Positions 1 through 7,221 of a DNA stretch of 46,694 nucleotides are shown here, one piece after another. The notes under the pieces are model-generated. The model did not search any database. It was not told the DNA's origin and worked only from the letters and a program-made list of their open reading frames with translations. Every line of letters starts with the position of its first letter. The first letter of the stretch is position 1. The stretch spans positions 1 through 46,694 of the forward strand of contig JAKSQO010000022.1 of assembly GCA_024404095.1 (NCBI GenBank), given 5' to 3'. The DNA is from Clostridia bacterium. Its GTDB lineage: Bacteria; Bacillota; Clostridia; Oscillospirales; Acutalibacteraceae. The position numbers and the translations under genes are program-made.

Positions 1-53
1 GCGCCACCTTGCCAAGGTGGAGGTAGCGAGTTCGAGCCTCGTCATCCGCTCCA
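1..53 (+). tRNA. tRNA-Gly (GCC), 3' part only
   Basis: The window opens inside a tRNA. An anticodon stem CCACC/GGTGG encloses loop TTGCCAA with anticodon GCC at 11-13. It is followed by a T arm (GCGAG, TTCGAGC, CTCGT) and an encoded CCA at 51-53. The acceptor 5' strand and most of the D arm lie before the window. Confidence 0.9.
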
Positions 54-64
54 ATTAAATATAA

Positions 65-139
65 GGCGCCATAGCCAAGTGGTAAGGCACGAGTCTGCAA
101 AACTCTGACGCCCCAGTTCAAATCTGGGTGGCGCCTCCA
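65..139 (+). tRNA. tRNA-Cys (GCA)
   Basis: Complete cloverleaf: acceptor GGCGCCA pairs with TGGCGCC, the anticodon stem CGAGT/ACTCT encloses loop CTGCAAA with anticodon GCA, and the T arm is CCCAG/CTGGG with loop TTCAAAT. The CCA end is encoded at 137-139. It sits 11 nt after tRNA-Gly, so the two are probably cotranscribed. Confidence 0.96.
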
Positions 140-140
140 A

Positions 141-168
141 AGCCCCAAGGACGAAAGTTCTTGGGGCT
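141..168 (+). terminator. Hairpin after the tRNA pair
   Basis: AGCCCCAAGGA (141-151) pairs with TTCTTGGGGCT (158-168) around a CGAAAG loop, directly after tRNA-Cys. The following tract is pyrimidine-rich but not a pure T run, so termination is likely but unproven. The same stem sequence recurs in the repeat cluster downstream. Confidence 0.55.
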
Positions 169-245
169 TACTTCTTACTTATTACTTCTTCACTATTACT
201 TCAATTTCCTTGGGGCTTTGGGAAGTAAGAAGTAATAGGTAATAT
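141..245. repeat. Palindromic repeat cluster beside the four-helix-bundle gene
   Basis: The CCTTGGGGCTT unit occurs three times: inverted at 141, direct near 158 and direct near 208. A perfect 13-bp inverted repeat, TTACTTCTTACTT (168-180) against AAGTAAGAAGTAA (223-235), spans the middle. The spacer is also built of ATTACTTCTT-type words. The whole segment could extrude as a nested cruciform. Confidence 0.7.
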
Positions 246-273
246 GGAATAAGTATTTCTGCAAGGCTTTGCC

Positions 274-302
274 TTGCTATTTTAATTCTAAGGTAGTATA
301 AT
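274..302 (+). promoter_or_regulatory. Promoter of the four-helix-bundle gene
   Basis: TTGCTA (274-279), a 17-nt spacer and a perfect TATAAT (297-302), 24 nt before the GTG start at 326. AAAGGG at 311-316 is the ribosome binding site. Confidence 0.7.
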
Positions 303-325
303 ATTATCAGAAAGGGTGTATTATT

Positions 326-676
326 GTGGCTGATAGTTTATTGATTACAAAATCAAAATCTTTTGCACTTGAAATAATAAAAGTATGTAATATTGTAAAG
401 CAGAGTAAAAAAGAAACTGTTTTAACAAATCAGCTTATTCGTTCAGGGACATCAGTTGGTGCAAATATTCGCGAAGCTTTCTACGGTCACGGTAAGGCGG
501 ATTTTATTGCTAAATTGCAGATTGCATTAAAAGAGTGCAGTGAGAGCGAGTATTGGATCGAACTTCTTATTGAAAGTGGATATTATGATGATACAAAAAT
601 TCTTGAAATGTGTATAGAAGTTAAGAAACTTTTAATTTCTTCCATAAATACTGCTAAGGCAAAAAAACGTAATTAA
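326..676 (+). CDS. Four-helix-bundle protein (23S rRNA IVS / Avd-like family)
   Basis: This 116-residue protein matches the small four-helix-bundle family first noted in 23S rRNA intervening sequences and related to the Avd accessory protein of diversity-generating retroelements. The family-typical segment around residues 38-56 is visible (LIRSGTSVGANIREA), followed by a conserved acidic helix with ECSESEYW. Length matches the family. The start is GTG with AAAGGG nine bases upstream; no better ATG exists. It precedes the methyltransferase gene by 11 nt, so they are probably cotranscribed. Its molecular role is unknown. Neither a reverse transcriptase nor a variable repeat is nearby, so it is not part of a visible retroelement. 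The palindromic repeats upstream are the notable context. Confidence 0.85.
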   Translation: MADSLLITKSKSFALEIIKVCNIVKQSKKETVLTNQLIRSGTSVGANIREAFYGHGKADFIAKLQIALKECSESEYWIELLIESGYYDDTKILEMCIEVKKLLISSINTAKAKKRN

Positions 677-687
677 GGAGATAACGA

Positions 688-1710
688 ATGATTTTTGTTA
701 CACCTCAAAACCATAAAGAATTAGTTTTAAATAAAGAGTGCCTTAAGACTCCGGACGGCAAGGAAAGCTATCCCATAATCAAAAATGTTCCGATCTTGCT
801 TCCCGAAAAAACAAATCCTGATTGGTATCGTGAGCTTCTTGAAATAATTTTTTGGGAACATCCTGAAGAAATAGATAAGATTTTCAGCGAAATAGAGGCA
901 GGCATTATCAATGATCGAAACGAGATTTATGTTGAACATATAAAAACGATATATGGCACAAAAGAAAACATTTTAAAAACTTTTGATTCATATAAACAAA
1001 GAGAAACGAGCAATTGGATTGTTGGTGATAAAAGCGGAAATATCAGCAAAAGGCAACTTAAAGATTTCAAAAAATTCAGCAAAAAGCATAACGGCAGAAA
1101 AAGAACAATAACCAAAATCAAAGGCACAGGAGTGCTTTGGGACAGATACCGTTATTTTGCCGAAGTTGTATGCAAAGAAAAAACAGATAAAATATTGGAA
1201 CTCGCAACAGGTGCAGGTGGCGGCACAGCTTCGGTTGCACTATATATGTCGAAAGATTGTGATCTTTATACTGTAGACATAGGTTTTGACTGTCTCGGAA
1301 ACGCTTTTGGTATTTCTAAATATCAGAAGAAGAAAATCATCCCCGTTTGTGCAAATTTTTGGTATCTGCCTTTCAAAGATAAAACATTTAACACTGTTTG
1401 TACTGTTTGCGGATTGGATGAATCCAGAGAAATTATAGAAACACTGAAAGAAGTTTCAAGAGTTCTGACAAATAACGGCAGATTTATTGTCACTTCAAGA
1501 AACAATGCATTTATGCGTCAATACAGGATTTTAAAACCTTTTGGATTTACGGAAAAAGAAACACTTGAAATTCTTAAAGATTGCAGAATGTATAGTGATT
1601 TGAATAATCTTGATGAAATCTGTAATAGCTTAGGAATGAAGCTCAAATCGCGAAAAGAGTACAGAGATAATGAAAACATTGTATTTTCTGTATCTGAATA
1701 CACTAAATGA
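688..1710 (+). CDS. Class I SAM-dependent methyltransferase
   Basis: 340 residues. The C-terminal half is a Rossmann-type methyltransferase: motif I is ELATGAGGG at 171-179, followed by an acidic strand-2 end (YTVDIGFD) and a post-I region NTVCTVCGLDE. The LKEVSRVLTNNGRFIV stretch is the usual Methyltransf_11-type motif. The first ~40 residues (LVLNKECLKTPDGKESYPII...ILLPE) resemble a Trm112-like segment without its cysteines. The start follows AAGGAGATAACGA. The substrate cannot be told from sequence; a small-molecule or ubiquinone/menaquinone-type methyltransferase fold is most likely. It is the second gene of a short operon and ends at a strong terminator. Confidence 0.8.
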   Translation: MIFVTPQNHKELVLNKECLKTPDGKESYPIIKNVPILLPEKTNPDWYRELLEIIFWEHPEEIDKIFSEIEAGIINDRNEIYVEHIKTIYGTKENILKTFDSYKQRETSNWIVGDKSGNISKRQLKDFKKFSKKHNGRKRTITKIKGTGVLWDRYRYFAEVVCKEKTDKILELATGAGGGTASVALYMSKDCDLYTVDIGFDCLGNAFGISKYQKKKIIPVCANFWYLPFKDKTFNTVCTVCGLDESREIIETLKEVSRVLTNNGRFIVTSRNNAFMRQYRILKPFGFTEKETLEILKDCRMYSDLNNLDEICNSLGMKLKSRKEYRDNENIVFSVSEYTK

Positions 1711-1757
1711 ATAATCCTGATTATTTTACTCCGGTTCCAAACTGAGACGTACTGCCA

Positions 1758-1804
1758 AAAGCAAAACGCTTGTCGTGAAAACGGCGAGCGTTTTGCTTTA
1801 TTTA
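1758..1804 (+). terminator. Terminator after the methyltransferase
   Basis: AAAGCAAAACGCTTGTCG (1758-1775) pairs with CGGCGAGCGTTTTGCTTT (1782-1799) around a TGAAAA loop, with T-rich sequence following. The stem is long and almost perfect. Confidence 0.85.
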
Positions 1805-1845
1805 ATTGTACTTATCCCCTACCCTAACACCAAAGGAGAATCAAA

Positions 1846-2208
1846 ATGCCTGTAAAAACATATTATAGCGGAAACTGCACTGATGACGATTTGACATGGT
1901 ACTGGGAACAAGGTCTTCACGATGCTGAGATAACAGGGATTGAAGAAGTTGAACTTGCCTATGACTATACAGAAAGAAATCCGCTGCGAACCTGTTTAGT
2001 TATACATTTAAACACAGAACACGCATATTCGCCAATAAATACAATTAAGCTTTATAATTATAAAATAATCAGCGGAGATATTCGCTCCGGACAATACTGG
2101 ATGTGTGATATAATAACAAAAGAAAAATACTTAATCACAATAACTTTATCGAATGGCAAAAAAGATAATGATATTGTAATTCGATTTGAAACAGCAAAAA
2201 CAGAATAG
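1846..2208 (+). CDS. Hypothetical protein, 120 residues
   Basis: I do not recognise this protein. It starts at ATG with a good AAAGGAG six bases before it. The sequence is soluble, beta-rich and acidic, with no signal peptide, membrane segment or cysteine-rich motif. A WYWEQGLHDAEI segment near residues 17-28 followed by alternating hydrophobics suggests a small beta-sandwich, like many small orphan proteins of gut Clostridia. It stands alone between two terminators and is convergent with the xylanase. Confidence 0.6.
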   Translation: MPVKTYYSGNCTDDDLTWYWEQGLHDAEITGIEEVELAYDYTERNPLRTCLVIHLNTEHAYSPINTIKLYNYKIISGDIRSGQYWMCDIITKEKYLITITLSNGKKDNDIVIRFETAKTE

Positions 2209-2213
2209 CTCAA

Positions 2214-2250
2214 AGGGGCGGTGACAACTTTACATTTCGTCACCGCCCCT
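2214..2250. terminator. Bidirectional terminator, unknown gene / xylanase
   Basis: AGGGGCGGTGAC (2214-2225) pairs perfectly with GTCACCGCCCCT (2239-2250) over a 13-nt loop. It lies between convergent genes and can serve both strands. Confidence 0.85.
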
Positions 2251-2271
2251 GATATTTTACTTGTATTTCAT

Positions 2272-3363
2272 TTAAAAATCGCAAACAGCATAGTATGCAT
2301 TTTTAGGCATATAATCTCTGTCGAACAACAGCTCATGTCTGTAATAGGTTTCCCCGTCTTCTGTCTTTTGCGGACGGTTATCGCTTATCCCCCAGAATGT
2401 AACACTTGAAATTTTATCCGCATTTTTACGCAGAACCTCAAACATCTGACTCATTTTCTTTGATTGAAGAAGCTCGGTATTTCTCGGCACTTCATCAAAA
2501 ATATCGCTCGGTATCGCATCTATTCGCATATCGCATTCTGTAATCTGAATATCAACACCTATCTTGTAGAGCTTGTCGATAACTTTCTGAAGTCTTCTCG
2601 GGCTCTCATTGAGCACAAATAAATTCCAATGGCTCTGAATACCGACAGCATGAACAGGAACGCCTTCGTTTACCCATTTCTCGATATATTTAAGCAGATA
2701 GTTCTGTTTCTTCTGATTTTTAAGAACAGTTGTTTCGTTAAGGCAGAGAACAGCTGTCGGGTCTGCCTCGTGAGCAAATTCAAATGCTTTTGTGATATAT
2801 TCCTCGCCACAGATTGTCAGAAAATCATTTTGTTTGAACGCACCGTCCCTTTTGTCATATCCGAACGGCTCATTAACAACATCCCACACACGGACAATAT
2901 CCTTGTAACGTGTTACAACAACGTTTATGTAGTCGTGCATTCTCTGCAAAAGAACGTCTTTGCTTACAAGATTACCCTCGCTGTCCCTTGTCATCCAGCT
3001 TCCGAGATAACCCCATACAAGGCAATGTCCACGCAGCTTAAGACCGTTTTGGCGGCAAAAATCGGCAATCGTATCAGCCTCGGTGAAATTCCATACACCC
3101 TCAGCAGGATTAAGCACAGCCTGTTTGAAGGCATTTTCAGCTGTAAGTGACGAATAATTCTTAAGAATATATTCCGATATTTTTTCACTCCTGCAATGCC
3201 ATCCTCCGACAGCAGCACCGATATCAAAATATTCAGCATAGACATCCTTAAAGCCCTCATAATCTTCGTCACCGAGTTTATCATAATAATCGTAATTTGA
3301 CAGCGGATTAAACGAAATAAACGATATGATTGTAAGAAAGAAGCTGAGAATTTTTGTAAGCAT
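2272..3363 (-). CDS. Secreted GH10 endo-1,4-beta-xylanase
   Basis: Hydrolyses internal beta-1,4 bonds of xylan outside the cell. 363 residues begin with a hydrophobic signal segment (residues 4-18), followed by a single GH10 barrel. The family motifs appear in order: TAENAFK (74-80), RGHCLVW (111-117), WDVVNEP with acid/base Glu165, GIQSHW (241-246), ITECDM with nucleophile Glu276 and VTFWGISD (321-328). There is no CBM, dockerin or sorting motif, so it is a simple secreted or signal-anchored enzyme. The LCLNET segment replaces the usual LxxNDYN near residue 206. The gene is monocistronic: its own promoter lies upstream and a terminator follows. GGAGGG lies close to the ATG. Confidence 0.93.
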   Translation of the reverse strand: MLTKILSFFLTIISFISFNPLSNYDYYDKLGDEDYEGFKDVYAEYFDIGAAVGGWHCRSEKISEYILKNYSSLTAENAFKQAVLNPAEGVWNFTEADTIADFCRQNGLKLRGHCLVWGYLGSWMTRDSEGNLVSKDVLLQRMHDYINVVVTRYKDIVRVWDVVNEPFGYDKRDGAFKQNDFLTICGEEYITKAFEFAHEADPTAVLCLNETTVLKNQKKQNYLLKYIEKWVNEGVPVHAVGIQSHWNLFVLNESPRRLQKVIDKLYKIGVDIQITECDMRIDAIPSDIFDEVPRNTELLQSKKMSQMFEVLRKNADKISSVTFWGISDNRPQKTEDGETYYRHELLFDRDYMPKNAYYAVCDF

Positions 3364-3393
3364 AAATTCCCTCCGTTCAAATGTTATAAGAAA

Positions 3394-3423
3394 ATTTTAT
3401 CACCTGCAAACAATAATTGTCAA
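3394..3423 (-). promoter_or_regulatory. Promoter of the xylanase gene
   Basis: Read on the minus strand: TTGACA (3418-3423), an 18-nt spacer, TAAAAT (3394-3399), about 30 nt before the GH10 start. Confidence 0.7.
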
Positions 3424-3570
3424 TAAAAAGCTGAATTACATCTTTTTACATTCTTTAATTTTTATACAGAGAAAAATACATCATATTTGAAGTCACATTC
3501 AGTAAAAATCAGTACAAAACTTTCGGTGTTTCAACCGTCAAAATAGGCTATTTTTTAAGCAGATTTTTTC

Positions 3571-3599
3571 TTGACATATTTCTGTTACAGCGTTAAAAT
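3571..3599 (+). promoter_or_regulatory. Promoter of mgtE
   Basis: Consensus TTGACA (3571-3576), exactly 17 nt, then TAAAAT (3594-3599). It places the transcript start near 3606, so the mRNA has a leader of about 190 nt before mgtE. Confidence 0.85.
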
Positions 3600-3605
3600 A
3601 TCTAT

Positions 3606-3798
3606 ATATGGCACAAGCCTTTATTCCACTTTTGTGAGGTGAAATTCGTGAGTAGTGACAGTAGCTACGGGCAACGGTTAGTCAGAAATCTTAATACTAT
3701 ACTTGGCGGTAAAATCGCCGTAGGTGCGTCATTTTTCATCGAATGATATTCTGCGCCTGCGGTCGGTGTGCTTTGCCGTCGAAAGGGGCGCATTTTAT
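3606..3798 (+). promoter_or_regulatory. Structured mgtE 5' leader, candidate Mg-responsive element
   Basis: The untranslated leader of a Mg transporter gene. Visible structure: hairpin GGCG/CGCC at 3705-3719, and a long stem in which GTAGGTGCG (3720-3728) pairs with TGCGCCTGC (3752-3760), extended by TCATT/AATGA. The TGCGCC strand can instead pair with GGGGCGCA (3785-3792), which overlaps the mgtE ribosome binding site. That gives a mutually exclusive switch. The 5' part (AGGTGA, ...GTAGC..., CAGAAATC) weakly recalls the M-box/ykoK element, but the conserved M-box core is not clear. Class unassigned. Confidence 0.5.
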
Positions 3799-5178
3799 AT
3801 GGAAACAACAATGGTTGAAATCATCAGCAAGATGCTTGCAAACAATAAGTTTTCCGCCATCAAGGAAATGCTCATTGAAATGAATGTCGTTGACATTGCG
3901 GCAATGATGGAGGAAATTGAAGACGAAGAGAATCAGGTTCGTCTTTTCCGTTTGCTTCCCAAGTCATCTTCGGCTGATGTTTTTTCTTATCTTGACAGCG
4001 ATATTCAGACAAATATCGTTGCCGCAATCACAAGTAACGAGCTTAGCTTTCTTATTGAAGATATGTTCATTGATGACGCGGTTGACTTCCTTGAGGAGGT
4101 TCCCGCCAATGTCGTTACACGAGTGCTTGCTCACGCAAACAGCGAAACACGTAATCTTATCAACAAATTTCTGCAATATCCCGAAAACTCAGCCGGAAGC
4201 ATTATGACAATCGAAATGGTTTCATTTCCCGAAACCTACACGGTTAAAAGAGCGATTCAGGAAATCCGTCATACAGCTCTCGATAAGGAAACAATTTACA
4301 CCTGTTACTGTATGGACGATAAGCGCAAGCTTGTCGGTACCGTTCCCCTGCGCAGGCTGATTGTTTCTCCCGAGGACACCCTTATCAAGGACATAATGTA
4401 TGACGACGATCAGCTCATTTTCGTTAATACAATGGATGACCAGGAAGAGGTTGCCGACATCGCAAAGAAGTATGACCTTCTTTCAATTCCTGTTTGCGAT
4501 AAAGAACAGCGACTTGTCGGCATCATCACAATCGACGATATCGTCGACGTTATTGAAGAAGAAAACACCGAGGACTTTGAAAAGATGGCTTTGCTTCTTC
4601 CCTCTGAGGATGAATACCTGAAAACCAATGTCTTCAAGCTTTATAAGAACCGAATCATATGGCTGATGATACTTATGATTTCAGCTACATTCACGGGTCA
4701 GATTATAGAGGGTTTTGAAAGTAAGTTATCACTTATTGCAGGTCTTACCGCCGCCATTCCGATGCTTATGGACACAGGCGGAAACAGCGGTAACCAGGTT
4801 TCCACCCTTGTTATCCGTGGTCTTGCACTTGGAGATATCAAACCTGCCGATTATTTCCGTGTTCTGTGGAAAGAAATCCGTGTTGCCCTGCTCTGCGGTC
4901 TTTCACTCGCAGTTGTCAACTACGCCCGAATGTGGATTATTAAAGCAGTCACAGGCAGCGATGTTTCAAGCAACACATTCATTGTTGTATGTCTTGCAAT
5001 GTTCTGTGCAGTTATTGTTGCCAAGTCAATCGGCTGCACACTTCCGATTGTTGCGAAGCTTCTAAAGCTTGACCCTGCACTTATGGCAGGACCGATGATT
5101 ACAACTATCGTCGATGCTTTGACACTTCTTATTTACTTCGGAATTGCAAATATCTTTATCGGATATAACCTGATATAA
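3799..5178 (+). CDS. mgtE: MgtE-family magnesium transporter
   Basis: Mg2+ channel/transporter of the inner membrane. In order it has an acidic N-terminal domain (about 1-130), two CBS domains (about 135-255, with GTVPLRRLI and GIITIDDIVD ends) and five predicted membrane helices from residue 285. The signature DTGGNSGNQ (325-333) lies in the pore. Total length is 459, normal for the family. I start at ATG 3799 because AAAGGGG lies ten bases upstream; an in-frame upstream start at 3724 falls inside the structured leader. Regulation is probably through that leader. A bidirectional terminator follows. Confidence 0.94.
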   Translation: METTMVEIISKMLANNKFSAIKEMLIEMNVVDIAAMMEEIEDEENQVRLFRLLPKSSSADVFSYLDSDIQTNIVAAITSNELSFLIEDMFIDDAVDFLEEVPANVVTRVLAHANSETRNLINKFLQYPENSAGSIMTIEMVSFPETYTVKRAIQEIRHTALDKETIYTCYCMDDKRKLVGTVPLRRLIVSPEDTLIKDIMYDDDQLIFVNTMDDQEEVADIAKKYDLLSIPVCDKEQRLVGIITIDDIVDVIEEENTEDFEKMALLLPSEDEYLKTNVFKLYKNRIIWLMILMISATFTGQIIEGFESKLSLIAGLTAAIPMLMDTGGNSGNQVSTLVIRGLALGDIKPADYFRVLWKEIRVALLCGLSLAVVNYARMWIIKAVTGSDVSSNTFIVVCLAMFCAVIVAKSIGCTLPIVAKLLKLDPALMAGPMITTIVDALTLLIYFGIANIFIGYNLI

Positions 5179-5183
5179 ATTTT

Positions 5184-5219
5184 AACGAGCCTCTGCTTTT
5201 GCAGAGACTCGTTTATTTT
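5184..5219. terminator. Bidirectional terminator, mgtE / dockerin operon
   Basis: AACGAGCCTCTGC (5184-5196) pairs with GCAGAGACTCGTT (5201-5213) over TTTT, with one mismatch. A T-rich tract follows on the plus strand. It separates convergent operons. Confidence 0.85.
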
Positions 5220-5224
5220 ATGAT

Positions 5225-6124
5225 TTAAAATGATTTTATTTCACCGACCGCATACTGAAGAATCTTAAGTGCATCGGCTGAATTAACATTGCCGTCATTG
5301 TTCACATCAGCCGCAGCTTTCTGCACAGCTGTAAGAGTTTTCATTCCGACAGAATACTGAAGAGCAAGGAGGGCATCTGACGAGTTAATTGAATTGTCTG
5401 CGTTAACATCGCCTTTCTTTGCAGAGCTGACCTTAAAGTTAAGCACAGCTTTTGTCATATCGTACTTAAGTCCTTCTGCGTCCACGATTCCGGGCTTTGA
5501 CATATCAGAAGACGTATATACATCACACATAGTGCGTCCGTTTTTATAATCCTTTCGGTGCGCTGACTCAGCAGGTATTATTATCTGACCTGTTGTACCA
5601 TCCTTAACAGTTGAGCTGACTGTGAATGTGAGTGTGGCAAGAGTTTCGTTGACATTTTTTATCGCAGGCTCACCGTAGCTCGGATTCGGAATCATTGTAA
5701 GGTATGCAAATTTATGCGTTTCTTTAAAGGCTTTAAGCTTTGCGGCGCTGTAATCAGGCCACCACTTTTCTCTGTTTGTCGCAGCAATACTATTCCAGTC
5801 ATTAAATTTGCACATTGAACCGCCTGAGATTTTATAAACCTTACCGTCTTTATTGAAGGCACAGGTTGCGCCTGTGAAAACAGAGCTGTTGTAGAAAATC
5901 TGAGCCGCTACGCTTCCGAGATAAAAATCGTTTGAGAAATTCACTTTAACCTTTACAGTTGCACCGGGTTCAACAGTAATTATATCGCCTGAAGTATACG
6001 TCTTGCCGTTCACGTCCGCTGTAAGCGCAAATTTTGCGTTATATGTTGCCGCGGCACTTGAATAAATTGCAAATGTTCCAAGCACCAACGCAACAGCTAA
6101 AACAATACTGAGAATTCTTTTCAT
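5225..6124 (-). CDS. Secreted protein with cohesin-like domain and C-terminal type I dockerin
   Basis: Exported 299-residue protein: signal peptide 1-25 ending SSAAA. A beta-sandwich of roughly 28-235 reads like a cohesin/CBM-type fold (TVEPGATVKVKVNFSN, then GSVAAQIFYNSSVFTG). The C-terminal dockerin (237-297) has two F-hand repeats, GDVNADNSINSSDALLALQ and ADVNNDGNVNSADALKILQ, with the usual D/N calcium ligands. It should dock onto a cohesin on a scaffold or be surface-held. Both a cohesin-like module and a dockerin in one polypeptide would suit an adaptor scaffoldin, but the N-terminal call is tentative. Last gene of an eight-gene operon; AAGGAG precedes the ATG. Confidence 0.85.
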   Translation of the reverse strand: MKRILSIVLAVALVLGTFAIYSSAAATYNAKFALTADVNGKTYTSGDIITVEPGATVKVKVNFSNDFYLGSVAAQIFYNSSVFTGATCAFNKDGKVYKISGGSMCKFNDWNSIAATNREKWWPDYSAAKLKAFKETHKFAYLTMIPNPSYGEPAIKNVNETLATLTFTVSSTVKDGTTGQIIIPAESAHRKDYKNGRTMCDVYTSSDMSKPGIVDAEGLKYDMTKAVLNFKVSSAKKGDVNADNSINSSDALLALQYSVGMKTLTAVQKAAADVNNDGNVNSADALKILQYAVGEIKSF

Positions 6125-6137
6125 GATACAACACTCC

Positions 6138-7211
6138 TTATTTAAGTATAAAAGCTGTTATCAAACCGATTATTGCTGTTGCCGCCACAGAAACTCCCGT
6201 AAGAACAGCAACAGATTTTCTGAGCTGTTTATCGCCGTCGGTAAGCGGTTCATCACTCTCCGAATTGGTGAATTCGCTGTAATCGTACAGCATGAGAAGG
6301 GTTTTATCAACTGCCACCGCAAAGAGCTCCTCTTCTGTTTCACCGTTCTCTTCACAGAATCTGATTACGTTTGTGCCGCTCTCATCCGCTATTGAAACAA
6401 TTACGGTTGTTTTTCCGTCCTCTTCAAAAGGCTTTGAAAACACCATGCCATATTGTGCGTGATGTCTGTCTCTGAGGTCGCGCGCTGTATAAATATAGAA
6501 GTCATCAACGCTCTGACTATCAAGCTCAGGGAATTCATCATCAAAAACAATTCCCGCATTCAGTTTATGCTTGTCCGCCGCAGACGCAATAAAGTCATGC
6601 ATTATCTCGCTGTGAACAGCCACCTTGACAGAAGTCTCGTTAAGCTTTTCAATCGCTCTTTCGATTATTTCCGCATGGCGTTTTTTCAACGCTGATTCAG
6701 CCGCACCGATTTCGTCAATCTCAGTAAGGTAATCATACAATGAGCCGAGAACAACGTCCTCACACCTTGGTGCTTCAATAGGAAGATAAATAATATGCTG
6801 TCCGCCCGAAGCGAGCGCAAATCCGCTGTTTAGTCCGTCATCAGTTGCCATTACACAGGCATCGGACGGAAACATAACATTTGCATCGTATGTAGCCTGA
6901 TTGATTTTGCCTGAGCTGAGCTTTGTGTCAAGCTTATCTGCTATTTCTGAATTCCGGCTGAGTCCAAGTCCGAGTGCCGAGCAGAGCAGGCGTTTTGTTG
7001 CGTTATACATATTGTTTTGAACCGCAACAACCACCACATCAGCGGCACGAAGGCTCTGAGAAATTGCAAGCAGCATTCTTTTCTGCGATGAAAAAGCGGT
7101 GAATTCCTCGCACTCGGGGAAATATTCCGAAATACAGTTCAAAATACATTTCTTGCCCTTTTCAGACGCAGGCACCTCCTGCTTGCAAAGTGAAAATAAT
7201 TTTATATCCAT
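6138..7211 (-). CDS. Tail-anchored protein of unknown function
   Basis: I do not recognise this 357-residue protein. The body is soluble and alpha/beta-like. An early segment, ADVVVVAVQNNMYNATKRLL (around 57-76), looks like a Rossmann or nucleotide-type strand-loop-helix. The last ~23 residues (334-356) form one hydrophobic helix ending FILK, so it is probably tail-anchored facing the cytosol. There is no signal peptide. It lies 10 nt after sortase and 13 nt before the dockerin gene. Its place between a sortase and an exported surface protein suggests a role in envelope assembly, but that is inference only. Confidence 0.6.
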   Translation of the reverse strand: MDIKLFSLCKQEVPASEKGKKCILNCISEYFPECEEFTAFSSQKRMLLAISQSLRAADVVVVAVQNNMYNATKRLLCSALGLGLSRNSEIADKLDTKLSSGKINQATYDANVMFPSDACVMATDDGLNSGFALASGGQHIIYLPIEAPRCEDVVLGSLYDYLTEIDEIGAAESALKKRHAEIIERAIEKLNETSVKVAVHSEIMHDFIASAADKHKLNAGIVFDDEFPELDSQSVDDFYIYTARDLRDRHHAQYGMVFSKPFEEDGKTTVIVSIADESGTNVIRFCEENGETEEELFAVAVDKTLLMLYDYSEFTNSESDEPLTDGDKQLRKSVAVLTGVSVAATAIIGLITAFILK

Positions 7212-7221
7212 AATCTACCTC

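Noticed and set aside
326..676. Diversity-generating retroelement accessory (Avd)
   Set aside because: No reverse transcriptase, template repeat or variable-repeat target in the window.
2629..3150. 173-residue plus-strand ORF inside the xylanase
   Set aside because: Antisense shadow of GH10, whose catalytic motifs are all in the minus-strand frame.
3606..3798. Firm M-box (ykoK) riboswitch call
   Set aside because: AGGTGA and CAGAAATC recall the element, but its conserved core segments are not present in a convincing order; reported as an unassigned structured leader instead.
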